A stretch of 64,000 nt of DNA. It comes from Ischnura elegans. Taxonomy: Eukaryota > Arthropoda > Insecta > Odonata > Coenagrionidae. The stretch lies in contig NC_060257.1 in NCBI RefSeq assembly GCF_921293095.1, forward strand, positions 55,154,968 through 55,218,967, in the 5' to 3' direction. Below are positions 46,421 to 58,209 of the stretch, one piece after another. The translations under genes were made by a program, and so were the position numbers. Numbering within the stretch: the first letter of the stretch is position 1; each line of letters opens with the position of its first letter. The notes below the pieces were generated by a model. It searched no databases. It was given only the letters and a program-made list of their open reading frames with translations, and was not told where the DNA came from.

Positions 46421-46982
46421 GTATACATACTGCATTAAAAATAGTGCATATAAGTATACTTAATGTGTTTCGCCCATGCTAATATCATTAAAAATAAGCA
46501 CTAATCACTTCAGTTCGTTCAATTCTTTTTTTCAATCCTTCATTCATTTTTTTTAATCATTTGTTCAGTTCGTTCCCCTTCCCGCGTTATCGTTACGGTT
46601 ATGTCATTTCTGGATGAGCGGGGCGCTAGCTTCTCTGTGTGTCCAGTGATGCTGTGCCTCCCTTTCCCTTCCTAGTCTCGAGATAAATTTGATTCTTGCT
46701 TTCCCGGGAGCGTCTTCAGAATGAATGGATTTTCTTCCTTTTGTCCTATTCGAGGTCTTCGTGTACTCCTCGATATACACATCTACATCTTAGAAGAACC
46801 GTGCAAGCCCCAATCATGCTGTGTGGCAAGGGGTGTTTCCACACTAGGAATGCATCACTCATCCTAGCCTTAATAAGAAACGCGCTGGCTTACCAGACAC
46901 AAAATTAGCATACAGAACCACGACACGCGGTCAGACCAAAAACTAGGAGAGTGCTCAGGACACGAAAACGCTACCATGCAAA

Positions 46983-47260
46983 TGGTGGCGTAACTAGGGA
47001 TATGCTTTGGGTAGGGGGATGAGATGGCCTTGGGTGGTGACCCCTCTCCCAGCTGACGGGGGTTCAGGGAAAATTTTTGAAAAATGACATGCCTCGAAAT
47101 ACATTTTGCACGATTTTGACACTAAAAATTTAACTTAAAGCAGATGCAGTTATTAAATGTCAAAACTAGACAATATTTTTAAATATTTATTTAATTTATC
47201 CGAGGTTTGGGGGGATCTATCACCTCATCCCCCCTATAGTTACCCCACTAATGAAAAATA
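46983..47260. mobile_element. MITE-like element with G-rich terminal inverted repeats
   Basis: The left end GGTGGCGTAACTAGGGATAT with GGGGGATGAGATGG is mirrored at the right by CACCTCATCCCCCCTATAGT and TACCCCAC. Ends near 46983 and 47253 fit an element of about 270 bp. No target-site duplication is certain. Confidence 0.5.
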
Positions 47261-47334
47261 AAAGTACTAGCTAGTGATTGCGAGAAATATCTAATTCCCA
47301 TCATTGGCCCTTATACAGGGTATCTCTAACATTT

Positions 47335-47770
47335 CATCATTATTATCGTCATCAACTTTGGTTGCCAACAATTCTAAGGTTGATTTGACGTAGGATTTTA
47401 CTTATTTTTCCAATTAGCTTGTCTTATAATGCTCATATTATTATTCTGTTTTACATCCTTCATCACTCCTTCCATGTGTCTCAACCGAGGCCTTTCTTCG
47501 CCGTTCTACATTCCACTTGTTTTTCTGTGTGATTTCTTTCATCAGACCATCGCGTCTCATGATTTGGCCGATTTGGTCATACCATCTTCTTCTCAACATT
47601 TTCAAAAGACTTCACTCCAACTTCTCTTAAAACTCCAATATTACTCACATGGTCAACCCATTTGGAATTCATTACACTTTCTTAACGTCACATATGGAAC
47701 GCTTATATCCTTGATTTTCCCGCTTAAGCCATCGTCGATGCCTCACTACCGTGGAGATGCAAGTCCTAAT
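47335..47770 (-). mobile_element. LINE 3' fragment, decayed
   Basis: Follows the LINE order: tail CTAAGGTTGATTTGACG, then CGAGGCCTTTCTTCGCCGTT, CATCAGACCATCGCGTCTCA, and an edge near GCCTCACTACCGTGGAGATG. All frames are broken. Confidence 0.7.
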
Positions 47771-48594
47771 AAATTTCTTACTTACTTCAATGGTTATGAT
47801 CCCACATTTTTATAGTATAACTACGGATCGTTTTCAAACACTACCTATGATACACATTGACATTTTTGTGCTTTCTAGGTCAATCAACCTAATCTCGAGT
47901 CTCAAGTCTAAAGATTCCTGTGAGCCAGTTACAGAAAAATATATTCAATCCATAATAGTGTAGTCAAAAAAACCTCGGTTCTCCCGTTGCAATTTTAAGC
48001 ATAATACGTATTTAGATGAAACTCGGAAGGTGGAGATATATGTTTCTAGCCCAAGCTAAAGCCTATATTATACGATACAGCGTTTTACTGCTGAAAATCG
48101 GGGTGCGAATGATATTTTATATGCACTAATCAGCCTGCGAAGGTTCCAATCTCCAACAACATATGTATTGTAATAATCTCTATGAATTTATGTTTACTAT
48201 CCTCCACCTATATCACACCATACATAATCTTGTGAAACCTCCACACCCGTCTCAGGTGTTATCACTCAATACTTGGAGCTATGTACGGTTTTCCGTTACA
48301 TTAATATTAGCAACTTCATTTTTTACGATAGAGCATTTGATGACAGATATGGTGGTCTAATGGGTTTAGTTCTTAGTTACTGATCGTACGTTGCTGGATT
48401 TAAGTTTCAGATTATGCTTTCGGACAATTCAAAGCATAAAAAGTGCGAGGGGCCAAGGAAGAGGAACTGGCCCTCTACCCTGATTTTTTTAATATTCACA
48501 CGCCTTTTCCTAAGTTCGGGATGAGTTCTACCTCAACAATCCAATCAAAAGCTTGAGTTGAATCACTAAACTGTGAGTGAGACGTCTTTCGTGT

Positions 48595-49240
48595 TCATCA
48601 TCACTGGTTTACAATCCTAAGATTGGTTTGACGCAGTTCTCCACTCAATTCTCCTATCAGCTAATCTTTTCAAACCAACATATTTTTTTCTCTTCCCCAT
48701 CTTCTTTACTTGCTCCATATATTTTGTTCGAGGTCTTCCTTTTCGTTCTTGCCATCTACTTGTCCCTCTACGATTGCTTTCATCAGACCATCAAGTCTAA
48801 AGATTGTTCCGTCTTATTGTCAAGGATTTCATGAGGATTCTCTTCTCTTACACTCGTCTTAGCACTTCCTCAGTATCAACTCGGTCGTCAATTTTATTCT
48901 CATCATTCTCCTTCGGCAACGCATTTCGAAAGCCCATATCCTTGATTTCTCCGCTGTTGCCAACCTTATTCCCAAGCAGACCAACCCAAGCAGACTCCAA
49001 AGTTAAGTTCTGATAAACTCTTGCCATCTAATAGTCCCTCGACGATTTTCTTCATCAGGCCATCATGTGTGTGGTCCTTGTCAAGGTTTTTATGAGGCTT
49101 CTCTTCTCTCCTACTCTTCTTGAGACTTCCTCATTACTAACTCAATCGATCCATTGTATTTTCATCAGTCTTCCGTAGCGCCACATTTTGGGGGCCTCTA
49201 ACCCTGATTTCTCCGCAACAGTCATTGTTCAGAGACGTCA
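48595..49240 (-). mobile_element. Two partial LINE copies in direct repeat
   Basis: 48600-49015 carries the tail (CTAAGATTGGTTTGACGCAG) and the coding end, decayed. 49020-49235 repeats the inner part, starting at the VEGQ/LMKTI segment (CGACGATTTTCTTCATCAGG) and running to CTCCGCAACAGTCATTGTTC. The second copy lacks the tail, so this is an internal duplication or two joined fragments. Confidence 0.7.
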
Positions 49241-49244
49241 AGAT

Positions 49245-50200
49245 ATTTCACCCTGCGCCACATGAAATACGTAATTTAGGTGTAGTCTTCGAATGCAACG
49301 AGTGATTGTAATTACCTATCATTTCGATGAATTATTTCACACTGAAAGAGAGGCACAGAGTTTCCTAAGTGATACTATCGAGCCATCAAGGGGACGAGGA
49401 TTCGATATACGAGAAATTATTTCAGCTGGGAGAAAACATACGGTTTAAATATTAAAATGTCTTGGGCTTTTGACTAATAGTAATTTTAACCCACACGTAT
49501 TCTCAAAAGGAATTGCACGAAATTATTTCCCGCATTTATAATCATTAATCTTCTTCTAGCACTGAACACCTAATAGTCCTATACATGAAAGCGACCAAAA
49601 GAAAGAAATCATTATTTTAGGTAGCGTTTGCCATTCGAAACTGAAAATCACTGTGTCCTTTGATTTAAAAAAGGGAAACTAATTCCTACCAACCAAAATT
49701 CACCTCAAATCTCCCATATTTGGAACAACCCACGCGAAAAACCGTACATTTTGAACGCCCGAGGCAAACTGAGGAAACAGATATGCATGACAAAAATTTT
49801 CGGGGACCCATATACATAAATGAATTTGAGGGTCCAGTTTCCACTCGATCCTGGTCCCTTCCAGCTCCAATGCAATCACCATCATCTTCATCCCTTTTCC
49901 CAAACAGCCAATCCGATCCTTCGAGACTCCAAAAAGCCAATCATGCCGCCGGTGACAGTCGAAAGACGACAAATTGAATTTCGGACCCAACCCAACCCTC
50001 CCCCTCCTTTCAGGAGGAACAACGCGCGCACACTATATACGAAAGAGGAGAACGAACGAAAAAAAAATAAAGTGAATTTTAAACTTAGGAAAGGGAGGAG
50101 AACTAGGAAGCACTCTTTGCAGCAAGAGGGAGGGAGGGATGAAAGAGGAACAGAGTTTGTTAGCGAGCGTCTCTGTCCCCGGAACCCAATTAGGAATTAG
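49245..50200. other. Unassigned, moderate GC from 49680
   Basis: 49686-50000 is open on both strands with no known domain. Nothing else is recognised. Confidence 0.35.
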
Positions 50201-50214
50201 ACGACGGATAACTC

Positions 50215-50625
50215 TCTGAAGCGGAGGGTTGGAGGGATAGGTAATGACGAGTCGATTTGCATGAAGCGGGCGTGGAGGAGGAAACAGGGAGAGGCGTGGA
50301 AGGGATGTTACAAAGGGGGGAAGGGAGTATGGGTGACTCGAGCGTCAGTGGTGACTTATAGGGGATGGATTTGGAGACGGTTCGAGATGTAAAGAAAGAT
50401 GGCAGCACAAGTTGTGCAGGTATCATATTACATCACAATGGTATAAGGAATGTTGGCTCATAGTGTTCCGTGGAGGGATGTTATCAAGGGAAAGATAGGG
50501 ACGGTTTGGGTGAAGCGAGGGTTAGTGGTGACGTATTGGGGAAGGATTTGGAGACGGTTTGAGATATAAAGGAAACTGTGTATCACAAGGTGTGCGAAGT
50601 ATCAAGTTACATCATTTACTTTTGG
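50215..50625. repeat. Purine-rich tandem dimer, about 180-bp period
   Basis: GGATTTGGAGACGGTTCGAG near 50366 and GGATTTGGAGACGGTTTGAG near 50546 mark two units. Both contain GTGGAAGGGATGTTA/GTGGAGGGATGTTA, GTGGTGAC and ATCACA/GCACAA-GTGTGC-like text. Confidence 0.65.
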
Positions 50626-50639
50626 TATTGAAGGAGGTG

Positions 50640-51765
50640 ACCGAAAGCAAAGGTTAATTGCGTCATGAGGGAAAGACATGGAAGGGAGGGTGGACAGAAA
50701 CCCAGCGTCGGCATTATCAGGCTCTTAACGAAAGGCGCCAAAGGCTTAACGTCTCATCTCTGACATTTAGGGTAGGAGGGCCGGTATGTTTCCGCGGGCA
50801 ACCTCGCTAATCGAACTATGCATATTGTTATTAGGTCCGCATACTTCACCCTGAATTTCAACTGAAAATAAACGTATCCCCCACGCCAACAAAACTGTGA
50901 GATGAGGTGAAAATAGAAAAGCTGCCGCTATAAAGGTGAATGAGAGGAAAACTATTGAATACACTATCATTAATGACTGCAGGCAACCCATCCTAGAATT
51001 GAATGACGCGGCATTAAAATAACTTAGAAAAAAAGAGCATTTAAAAGCATGAACTTAGCATCGTTAAGTAATCATGAAAAGACTTCGCATACTTTCCGTG
51101 CAATGATGAACGCCAAGCCAGGGTTATTTCTCTCCACACGTGTTCCCGGAATACATTTTTACCGAAGATGACGGAGCCAATTTTATTTAGGATATTTAAT
51201 GCTAATACGGATGGGACCACTACCAAATCTTTTTGGAAATTGGTTCTAATGGAACTCACGCCATTCAACCTCATTTTACTACTCACTATTAGCATTACCA
51301 GGCCCCAAATCAGAATGTGTCATACCTTCCCAGATAATGAGAAACTTCTTCGAGAGCGTAGCCATGAGCAGAATGATATTTGTTTCATTCTTGTTTTTAT
51401 TCTCCACCAATATCCTGCCGCTTTCTCTCGTCCTTCTGTTCTGGGACATGGCGGAAATTTAAATCAACCACTCCAATAAAATTTTTAGAAAAAAAATACG
51501 AAATTTAGCCAGCAAACTATTGCAACAATAGTCTGATGAATTTACAAAGAAGTAAACCTATACGAAAGATATAATCGGCTCCTGCGCATGGAACTATGAT
51601 TGCAATGGTCAAATCCGTGAACACGTGATGGGTGTGATGGCTCTGATTGGCTGATTCCGACGAAATCATTTCCTTACTGGTAATCAATTTCGTTTGGAAA
51701 TATTTTTTCCTCTAAATTTTATACTCATACAGAGAAAAGATACCTGTAAGTATTAGGATTTCAAT
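50640..51765. other. AT-rich sequence, nothing recognised
   Basis: A purine-rich edge near 50640-50720 is followed by AT-rich sequence without supported features. Confidence 0.45.
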
Positions 51766-51780
51766 AAAGTCCACCATATA

Positions 51781-51943
51781 AGGGTAAAGTCATCACCAAG
51801 TTTTCACCGGGTACTCACTGCAGATCCCCTGAGGAAGATGGCAGAGGTAATTATCGAAACTGCGGCCCACAAGCAACTAACCCGGTGGAAAACCCGATAA
51901 GACTTCACCAGTATCATACGCCGGGAAAGAGCAAAATCATACA
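51781..51943 (+). mobile_element. PLE-like foldback insertion with 11-bp duplication
   Basis: Flanked by TCCACCATATA at 51770-51780 and 51944-51954, an exact 11-bp duplication. CTGAGGA (51829-51835), an unpaired A, helix II GATGG/TTATC with wobble pairs, then GAAAC (51856-51860). The GTTTTCACCGGGT (about 51800-51812) and CCCGGTGGAAAACCC (about 51883-51897) segments pair as outer stem. The tail holds CGCCGGGAAA. The base expected to be U next to the cleavage site is C, so cleavage is unlikely. Confidence 0.82.
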
Positions 51944-52109
51944 TCCACCATATATAATTGTTTTTCAAAATTATGTGATTTGGAATACGTCCGTCGCGGA
52001 TAAGCGACGAAGTAGGTTTTACTTCTCCGACATTAGTCCGTCCTGTCCCAAAGTGAGGACTGGCTGCACCTTTTCCAGCAAACCCAGTCTACGATTTTCC
52101 ATTTAAGAT

Positions 52110-52180
52110 GGCTTGGTAGTGTAAATGATAACATACCTAACCGGCAATCAAGATATCCAAATTCGAATCCAGGCTAAGCC
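52110..52180 (+). mobile_element. Degenerate tRNA-like sequence
   Basis: 71 nt with a 7-bp acceptor stem (GGCTTGG with CTAAGCC, one G-U) and an A-box-like TGGTAGTGTAAATGATAAC. TTCGAAT fits the T loop, but the T stem pairs poorly (CCAAA with CCAGG). Most likely a tRNA pseudogene or SINE head rather than a working tRNA. Confidence 0.45.
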
Positions 52181-52189
52181 AAATGTAAT

Positions 52190-52560
52190 GTAGCCGTGAG
52201 AATGGGTAACGAGTCGGAACACGAAACGTCGGCGCTCTTAGAAAACCTTACCCGCGCGGAATTCCGAGGAAAGTTTAAATATTCTGTTCGCAGGGAAAGT
52301 GTGAAATCTTACACACTAATCCAAATGATTTTACCAAAGCGAATTTCATCCTTCCTGTATGTAGCATTTCAAACGCTTTTTCCACTTCCCATATCAATAA
52401 TGACCATGTAACAGTTTTGAATGTTGGCAAATGGTAATGATTACAGCGCAGTCACCTTGTGAGCGCTCTTATAAATTTTCTCCAATGCCGCAACCCACGT
52501 GTCGACTGCTGGGAACGCGGAGACCGTTGGAAATTTCGCATATCATTATAACTGTTCCGG
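52190..52560. other. Unassigned, with a decayed foldback-like core
   Basis: ACACGAAACGTCGGCG near 52219-52234 matches the GAAACGTCGG signature of the 6.1 kb family. CTGANGA is not clear, so this may be an eroded copy. Confidence 0.3.
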
Positions 52561-52569
52561 TTTCGAGCT

Positions 52570-53103
52570 GAAGAGCTGGAGTGAAGGGGGAGGGGCGGAG
52601 GAAATTTGAATGTGGGTGGCCTGTGGAGGGGAAGGTAATAGGGTGGTTGTGACGGAAGCGGGAGGAGTACGGAATAAAGGAAGGGGTGAGTCACAAAAGG
52701 ATAGTGTGGGGAGGGGGATGAAGTTCGTGCGGGATTTTGCATGAGAACTGTGGGGGTAGTTTGATATTGTGGGCGAAGAGAGGAGGGCGGTGGTTGAGGA
52801 TAGGGAAATCAAGTATGGGGAAGGGGGAATTTTTCAGGGGCTACGCTGCCCCTTTGACGACGAACACACTTCTCTCCCCCACCCTTTCCTTTATAAAGGG
52901 ATTCGCGTGAGCTTAAAAGGCCCGAGGGTTTGGGGGTGAATGTGTAGGGAAGGGGTGAAGAGTTTTTTTGGGGTTGGAGGGGAGGGAAACGACGACGGGG
53001 TTGCATACTCTCGTGCGACGGACGTATCCCCTTTTGTGTTACGTGAAAAAAGGGGGGTGGTTCTGTCTGTCTTGTGGGTCGAACGTGAAAGACACGAGGA
53101 AGT
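52570..53103. repeat. Purine-rich low-complexity tract
   Basis: G-rich runs such as GGGGGAGGGG dominate. It resembles the complement of the pyrimidine patches elsewhere. Confidence 0.45.
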
Positions 53104-53290
53104 GCGTTGGGGAGACGTGATATGTGGCGAAATTTAAAGTACCCGGCCGGACTGACAGCCTTGGCTTACGCTTTTTAAATGGAAGCCTGCCCTCAGCTGC
53201 TGATTCCAACGACCGCGTCCGATGCAGCGCTTCCGAATGGTCATTGCAACAGACTCAGAAACAAGGGAACTATATGAAGGGCTGAAAAAC
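53104..53290 (+). mobile_element. SINE-like repeat, copy 1
   Basis: Shares TTGGGGAGACGTGATATGTG, GTACCCGGCCGG, ACTGACAGCC, GCTGATTCCAACGACCGCGT and GATGCAGCGC with copies at 53954 and 54175. In copies 2 and 3 a tRNA-like segment sits at the boundary between units. Confidence 0.7.
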
Positions 53291-53347
53291 ATAGTGGTGT
53301 ATGTCAATTTTAGGTGGTTTTTAGATAACCATGACAACCGACTCCCC

Positions 53348-53479
53348 TAGAAACACAATGGTTTAAGACATCGTTACGCTTGAGGCCGCCATGTAGCAGC
53401 AAATAATGCGAGCCCTCAGCACAATCCCAACTTTGCAAATCAAAATGAAGTGAGTCTGACTTACACCATTGTGTTTCTA
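53348..53479. mobile_element. MITE with TA-flanked inverted repeats
   Basis: The ends TAGAAACACAATGGTTTAAG and, in reverse, TAGAAACACAATGGTGTAAG match at 19 of 20 positions. TA at each edge fits the TA target duplication of Tc1/mariner-type elements. Length about 132 bp, non-coding. Confidence 0.75.
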
Positions 53480-53711
53480 AGTAGCTGATACTTATTACTG
53501 AATCACATTGCGTATTGACACCCATTGCATGATGAACAACGTTGTATAATGTAACCCAACAGCGAAGAACTGTTCAATCTATTTATGGAAAGAGATGATA
53601 TCAATGAAGATAAGGATTATAATCATGACAACAATGACATACACGAAGGATTAATTATTGAACAACTTTGATTTTTTACTTACTCCAAAATGTTTCTAAG
53701 CCCTATATATA

Positions 53712-53775
53712 AAGGAGCAAGGAATTTGCCCTGAAAGTCGCGGGTTTGAGTCCCACCCGGATAGATAATTCTTAT
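53712..53775 (+). mobile_element. tRNA-like SINE segment
   Basis: GGAGCAAGGAATTTGCCCTG and a B box in CGCGGGTTTGAGTCCCACC match the tRNA-like junction at 54117-54170. Confidence 0.5.
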
Positions 53776-53839
53776 CCAGTGTAGCATATAAAGTGATGAT
53801 ACTTTGCACTTTTCCACATCATCATGATAACAAGTTAAA

Positions 53840-53935
53840 AATTCATAGACTGGTTTGACACAGCTCTCCACTCAATTCTCCCATCAGCCGATCTTTTCAC
53901 GCCTACGTATTTCTTCTCTTTCACGTCCTTCATGC
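53840..53935 (-). mobile_element. LINE tail remnant
   Basis: GACTGGTTTGACACAGCTCT, CCACTCAATTCTCCCATCAG and CACGCCTACGTATTTCTTC follow the LINE tail order. Confidence 0.7.
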
Positions 53936-53953
53936 GCCTGGGTAACGGGAATT

Positions 53954-54174
53954 GTGTTGGGGAGACGTGATGTGTGGCGAAATTTTTAGTACCCGGCCGA
54001 ACTGACAGCCTTCGCTTACGAATTTAAAACGAATCGTGCCCACAGCAGCTGATTCCAACGATCGTGTCTGATGTAGCGCGCCCATTTCACTATCGCAATA
54101 GACTAAGGAGCAAGGGGACTACATAGAAGGGCAAGAACTTTACCTCGGAAGTGGCGGGTTCGAGTCCCAGGAGG
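53954..54174 (+). mobile_element. SINE-like repeat, copy 2 with tRNA-like end
   Basis: Same body as copy 1, followed by GGGCAAGAACTTTACCTCGG and GGCGGGTTCGAGTCCCAGG, a good pol III B box. Confidence 0.7.
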
Positions 54175-54330
54175 GTGGCGAAATTAAAACACGCGGACGA
54201 ACTGACAACCTCGGCTCTGGCCACAGCAGCTGATTCAAACGACCGCGTACGATGTAGTGCGTCCACACAGTTATCGCAATACACTCAGGAATAAGATGAA
54301 TACATAGAGGAGCAAGGACTCTGTCTTTAA
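54175..54330 (+). mobile_element. SINE-like repeat, copy 3
   Basis: Begins GTGGCGAAATTAAAACACGC directly after the B box of copy 2, so the two copies are head-to-tail. It ends with GAGGAGCAAGGACTCTGTC, the start of another tRNA-like segment. Confidence 0.65.
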
Positions 54331-54339
54331 GATAGTTTT

Positions 54340-56930
54340 AAAAATAACAAAATTAATCAAATTCAAGCCAAGCCTTCATACAATTTCTAGGCGATATTTC
54401 ACGAAGCCAAAACTTTCGATAAATTCTTCCACGTATTTCCGCTTCGTACAAAGTATTCGGCACCCCTGTATGCACAATTATGACCGAAATTATGACTTAT
54501 CGACTGATACTGAAAGTAATTTGCAAGAGATGTTTGTCGCCGAAAGTGTGAGCATGAATGCCATAAATAATTCCCAATTATTACTATATTTCTATACAAA
54601 AGAATAATGTGAGCAATATGTTTTAGCTACGAAGCTACAGGGAATATTTGAACGATGATGTACAATTTTTTAAACCCACAAATGCACAATAAGCAATTTT
54701 TACCAACAACTGAAGGAACAGCTTGAAATTTTGATGCGTTGGAAGCAAAATTGATCGCCATCAACTTTATATTAAAACACTTTTTATAATCATAATTGAA
54801 ACTGAAGCAGATTGAGCGATAAGGGAAAACGAAACACAAAAACTAAAAAATCGGAAAACAGTTACAATAACGGAGAATGTTGCAGAGATGTAATCCTATA
54901 TAGTAACTAAGAAAAGGGAATGATCGAATAGCTTTCACGGCAACAAATAAAAAATAACTCGGAAGGTAGCTCTACATCATGGGAATTCCCAAGACCGAAC
55001 ATTGATCTCCATGGTTTCGGTCGATACACGAGCGTCAATAAAGACAGGACCATGAGACCATAACTCGGGCATGAAACGTGCGTCGGGAAACACCACGGGT
55101 ATGATACCAAGGGTGGGAAAGGATGATTTATGTGACAGGACGTCATGCTGCTCTCACGATGCCGTGATCAAAACAAATGAAGAGGTAAATTCGTTCGATA
55201 AAACATAACGAACGACGGAATATGAAACAATTCATTTACGGCCGCCATGAATCACTCAATACATCAAATTACTGAAATGAAGTAATTGAATCTTGAAAGT
55301 TTTGTTCCGCGCGAAAATACAGCTGGTGAAGATGTTGACTTGAGTTGAACTGAATTCTCACTGACTTATACGATGAAGCTACTTATTTAGGCGGAGGCCT
55401 AACGCCGATCGTTGATGTAGCGTTAGGCTAATTCCTTCATTTTTATTCAGAACTTTCATTAAAAAAAAACTGATTGTGGACTTTAAAAAATATATCAAAC
55501 TTTGCAGCGCCAGGGTAGCTCTTCCATACCCCAGAAACTAACAATTAACCTTTCTTCCGTCAACAACACAGTCACAACAAAAAGAATTCCAAAGATGTAA
55601 GACAAAATTAAAACGAAATCACAACACAAGTCGTATTATATTAATCAGACGTTAGACCGATATTTTCACTTCTCTGAGAGTAATGTTATTTTTTTAATGG
55701 GTATATGTGGCAATAGGGAGGAAACTAACGACAAATAGTTAGTAATAACAATTAACCTTATTCTCTCCGGGATGACTTCTACGATGAAAATGACGGAAAT
55801 ACAAATGATTAAGCGGCCAAAATTAAAATAATAAGTCATAATACAAAAAAAGGTATTTTTGCTTTACTGTATCATTGATAAGTAAGTTTCAACGAATCAG
55901 CATTGTTTCCGTTTCATGATAAACGCCATAATTTTAAAAACAATATCTCTTTTACAATATTTATCGTCCCATCAATAAATTTGGTGGGAGGCCATCAAAT
56001 CTGACTTAGTGAATAACAAATGATACATACAGAGAATGTGGGTAACTCAATTCATAAAATTTTAAGTTACAACCTTTTCCAGATATTTTATCCGGCGTAG
56101 CTAATCGTGATTAGACGTCAATTTTAATATTCGTTTTCCAGTACGGAGCTAGGAAAACTGTTAGTGAAAGGCCTATATTTTATTTTTATGAGAAATATTA
56201 TGGTGGTGCGAACAATACATCAATTATTTGTCAAAGCAACGCATATATTCTAATATAATGACATTTTTCCTACACTTAAACAGATATCGCCGTAAGGGCC
56301 TGCGAATACGAATGAAAATATCTAGACAATATAGCATGGAAAGCCTTTATAAGAATTATGCAGCAATTAGCCGATGGATCCCAACTATAAGAGCGTATTA
56401 TGAAACTTTTATCGTGATTGTGTTCTTCGTTTATTCAATAAACTCCCTTATGTAATTGATGATGGTATCACTGACGCCCAATCTATCTTTTGCATAGTAT
56501 TATGCCATTTTTTCGTGACGCTCTACATTTTTAAAACTTAGAAGCCATCATCTTCAACTTCCCAGAGATTTTAGAGGGGAAATTTATTTTAATTGAAACA
56601 TTCATGAAATAACAAATTCAGTAGCTCTCTGTTGGGTTCGACTTAGGTTCGAACGGATTTGGCTAACGATCTGAGCTGATTTTGGATGCGCAAAATTTTT
56701 ATAATATCGCAGGTTATGTTCACACTAGAACAAAGTTATCACTTATATAATTCGACGATTTATTTGTTTCAAGAAACACATTTTTATGACGTGGCAGCAT
56801 TGACATGCACTGATTAAACTGGACCCTCGTTCAGTAGTAATGGTAACTAAGTAATTCTCTTTGCGATCGATCGTCAGGAATAGATTATGATCGTAAAACG
56901 AAGGTCTACAGTACTTAATTTCTTTGCCCA
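54340..56930. other. AT-rich sequence, nothing recognised
   Basis: No supported gene, RNA or repeat. Acceptor-like TTTTCCAG strings near 56083 and 56142 lead into AT-rich frames without known domains. Confidence 0.45.
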
Positions 56931-56939
56931 ACCTTAATT

Positions 56940-57040
56940 TTTAAGCGCTCTTTCGAAGCCCGGAGCTCCTTACCTTTTTCTTCGTCACGGAGAGTAATCA
57001 AGTTCCCATACCATTCCCTCTTACATTTCACAAATGAAGG
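56940..57040. repeat. Direct repeat, copy 1
   Basis: Matches 57620-57720: GAAGCCCGGAGCTCCTTACC/GAAACCCGCAGCTCCCTGCG, TTCTTCGTC, GAGAGTA and CCATTCCCTCTTAC/CCATTCTCTCTTAC. Confidence 0.6.
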
Positions 57041-57619
57041 CTCGGCGCATATTTGAATGTTCTTTTAAGCAACGTTAATTTCATCAGTTACTGCAAATAT
57101 TTCCCGAAATCTGCTCTTATACTTAGTATTAGCTTAGCTTAATTGACTCCACTGCATATGATGCTTGGGGAAAGAATGCATTCGTAGACCTTGGTTGTTG
57201 TTGAAGGATAACTCCAGCCTCACAAGTGCTTTTCTTAGCGCGTGTTTTGAAATAAAGATGATAATTGAGAGGGTGAGAATCCATGGGGTACAAGTGATTT
57301 CTTTTTGCTAAACAGAGTAAGATACAGAAATTAGGTTGAGAAAACAAAAGAGATCAACTAGATATTTTAGTAGGGCATTTGATTTTTCACTCGATGTCAG
57401 CACAGAAAAGAGACTCACTCGTATCCCTTGGCAACCAAGTGTTTGTATATTTCTTCCGTCAATTTTCTTCACTCTGTTCAGAAAAAATTACTTGTACTCC
57501 TTCGAGTCTCACCTCATCAATTCTGAACGAATTTAGCGTCAAATTCATTGTATTCCTAGGTGATCGAAGTCATGGTTAGCTTCATTGAATAAGCCTTTGG
57601 TTGCCAATGGGAGATTCGA

Positions 57620-57850
57620 TTTACTCTTTTGAAACCCGCAGCTCCCTGCGTCTTTCTTCGTCGTCGAGAGTACTCATGTCCCCTGACCATTCTCTCTTAC
57701 GTGCCACCAAAAACGCACCCTCCCCCCAAACCCGAAAGGGGGGCGACTGAGCGCGGCACGCGATGGCTCGTGTCTCTCTACCCCAACCCCATTCACCCCT
57801 CTTCCCCTTCCTCTGCCCCAGCTCAGCCTTCCCCCCCCCCCTACGTCTTT
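57620..57850. repeat. Direct repeat copy 2, running into a C-rich patch
   Basis: The first 100 bp pair with 56940-57040. From 57715 the sequence is C-rich with a long C run near 57828-57841. Confidence 0.55.
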
Positions 57851-57904
57851 ATCTCCTCCTGCTGGTTGCTTTTCCTTTCTCGGACGGTTCCATTGACTGA
57901 CTCC

Positions 57905-58200
57905 AAGGTTTTTTCGATATTTCGATTTATCGAACTTATTTTTTTCGATACTTTGTTTAAAACTATCTTCGCTCAAATTATACTGAATTTTCGAATTTTA
58001 ATCTATTTATAGCTTTGCTGAAAACTTAATTTATTTTAAACTGCCCCTTAATCAGCAAATATCGGCCTTTTACAACGGGATTTCTATCATTAAAAATACT
58101 GATCTATCGAACTGGACATTGTCGATATTTAGATTTCTCGAACTGGGAATTTCCGATATTTCGAATTATCACATTGGATATTTTCGACAGTGCGATTTAT
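57905..58200. repeat. TTCGAT-rich patch
   Basis: Repeated TTCGATATTTCGATTTATCG-type words occur at 57913-57945, 58105-58135 and 58150-58180. It resembles a pogo-type repeat in flavour, but no ends were found. Confidence 0.4.
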
Positions 58201-58209
58201 GGAAACTCT

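Noticed and set aside
52110..52180. Functional tRNA gene
   Set aside because: The acceptor stem pairs, but the T stem has three mismatches and the anticodon arm is unclear, so it is called degenerate.
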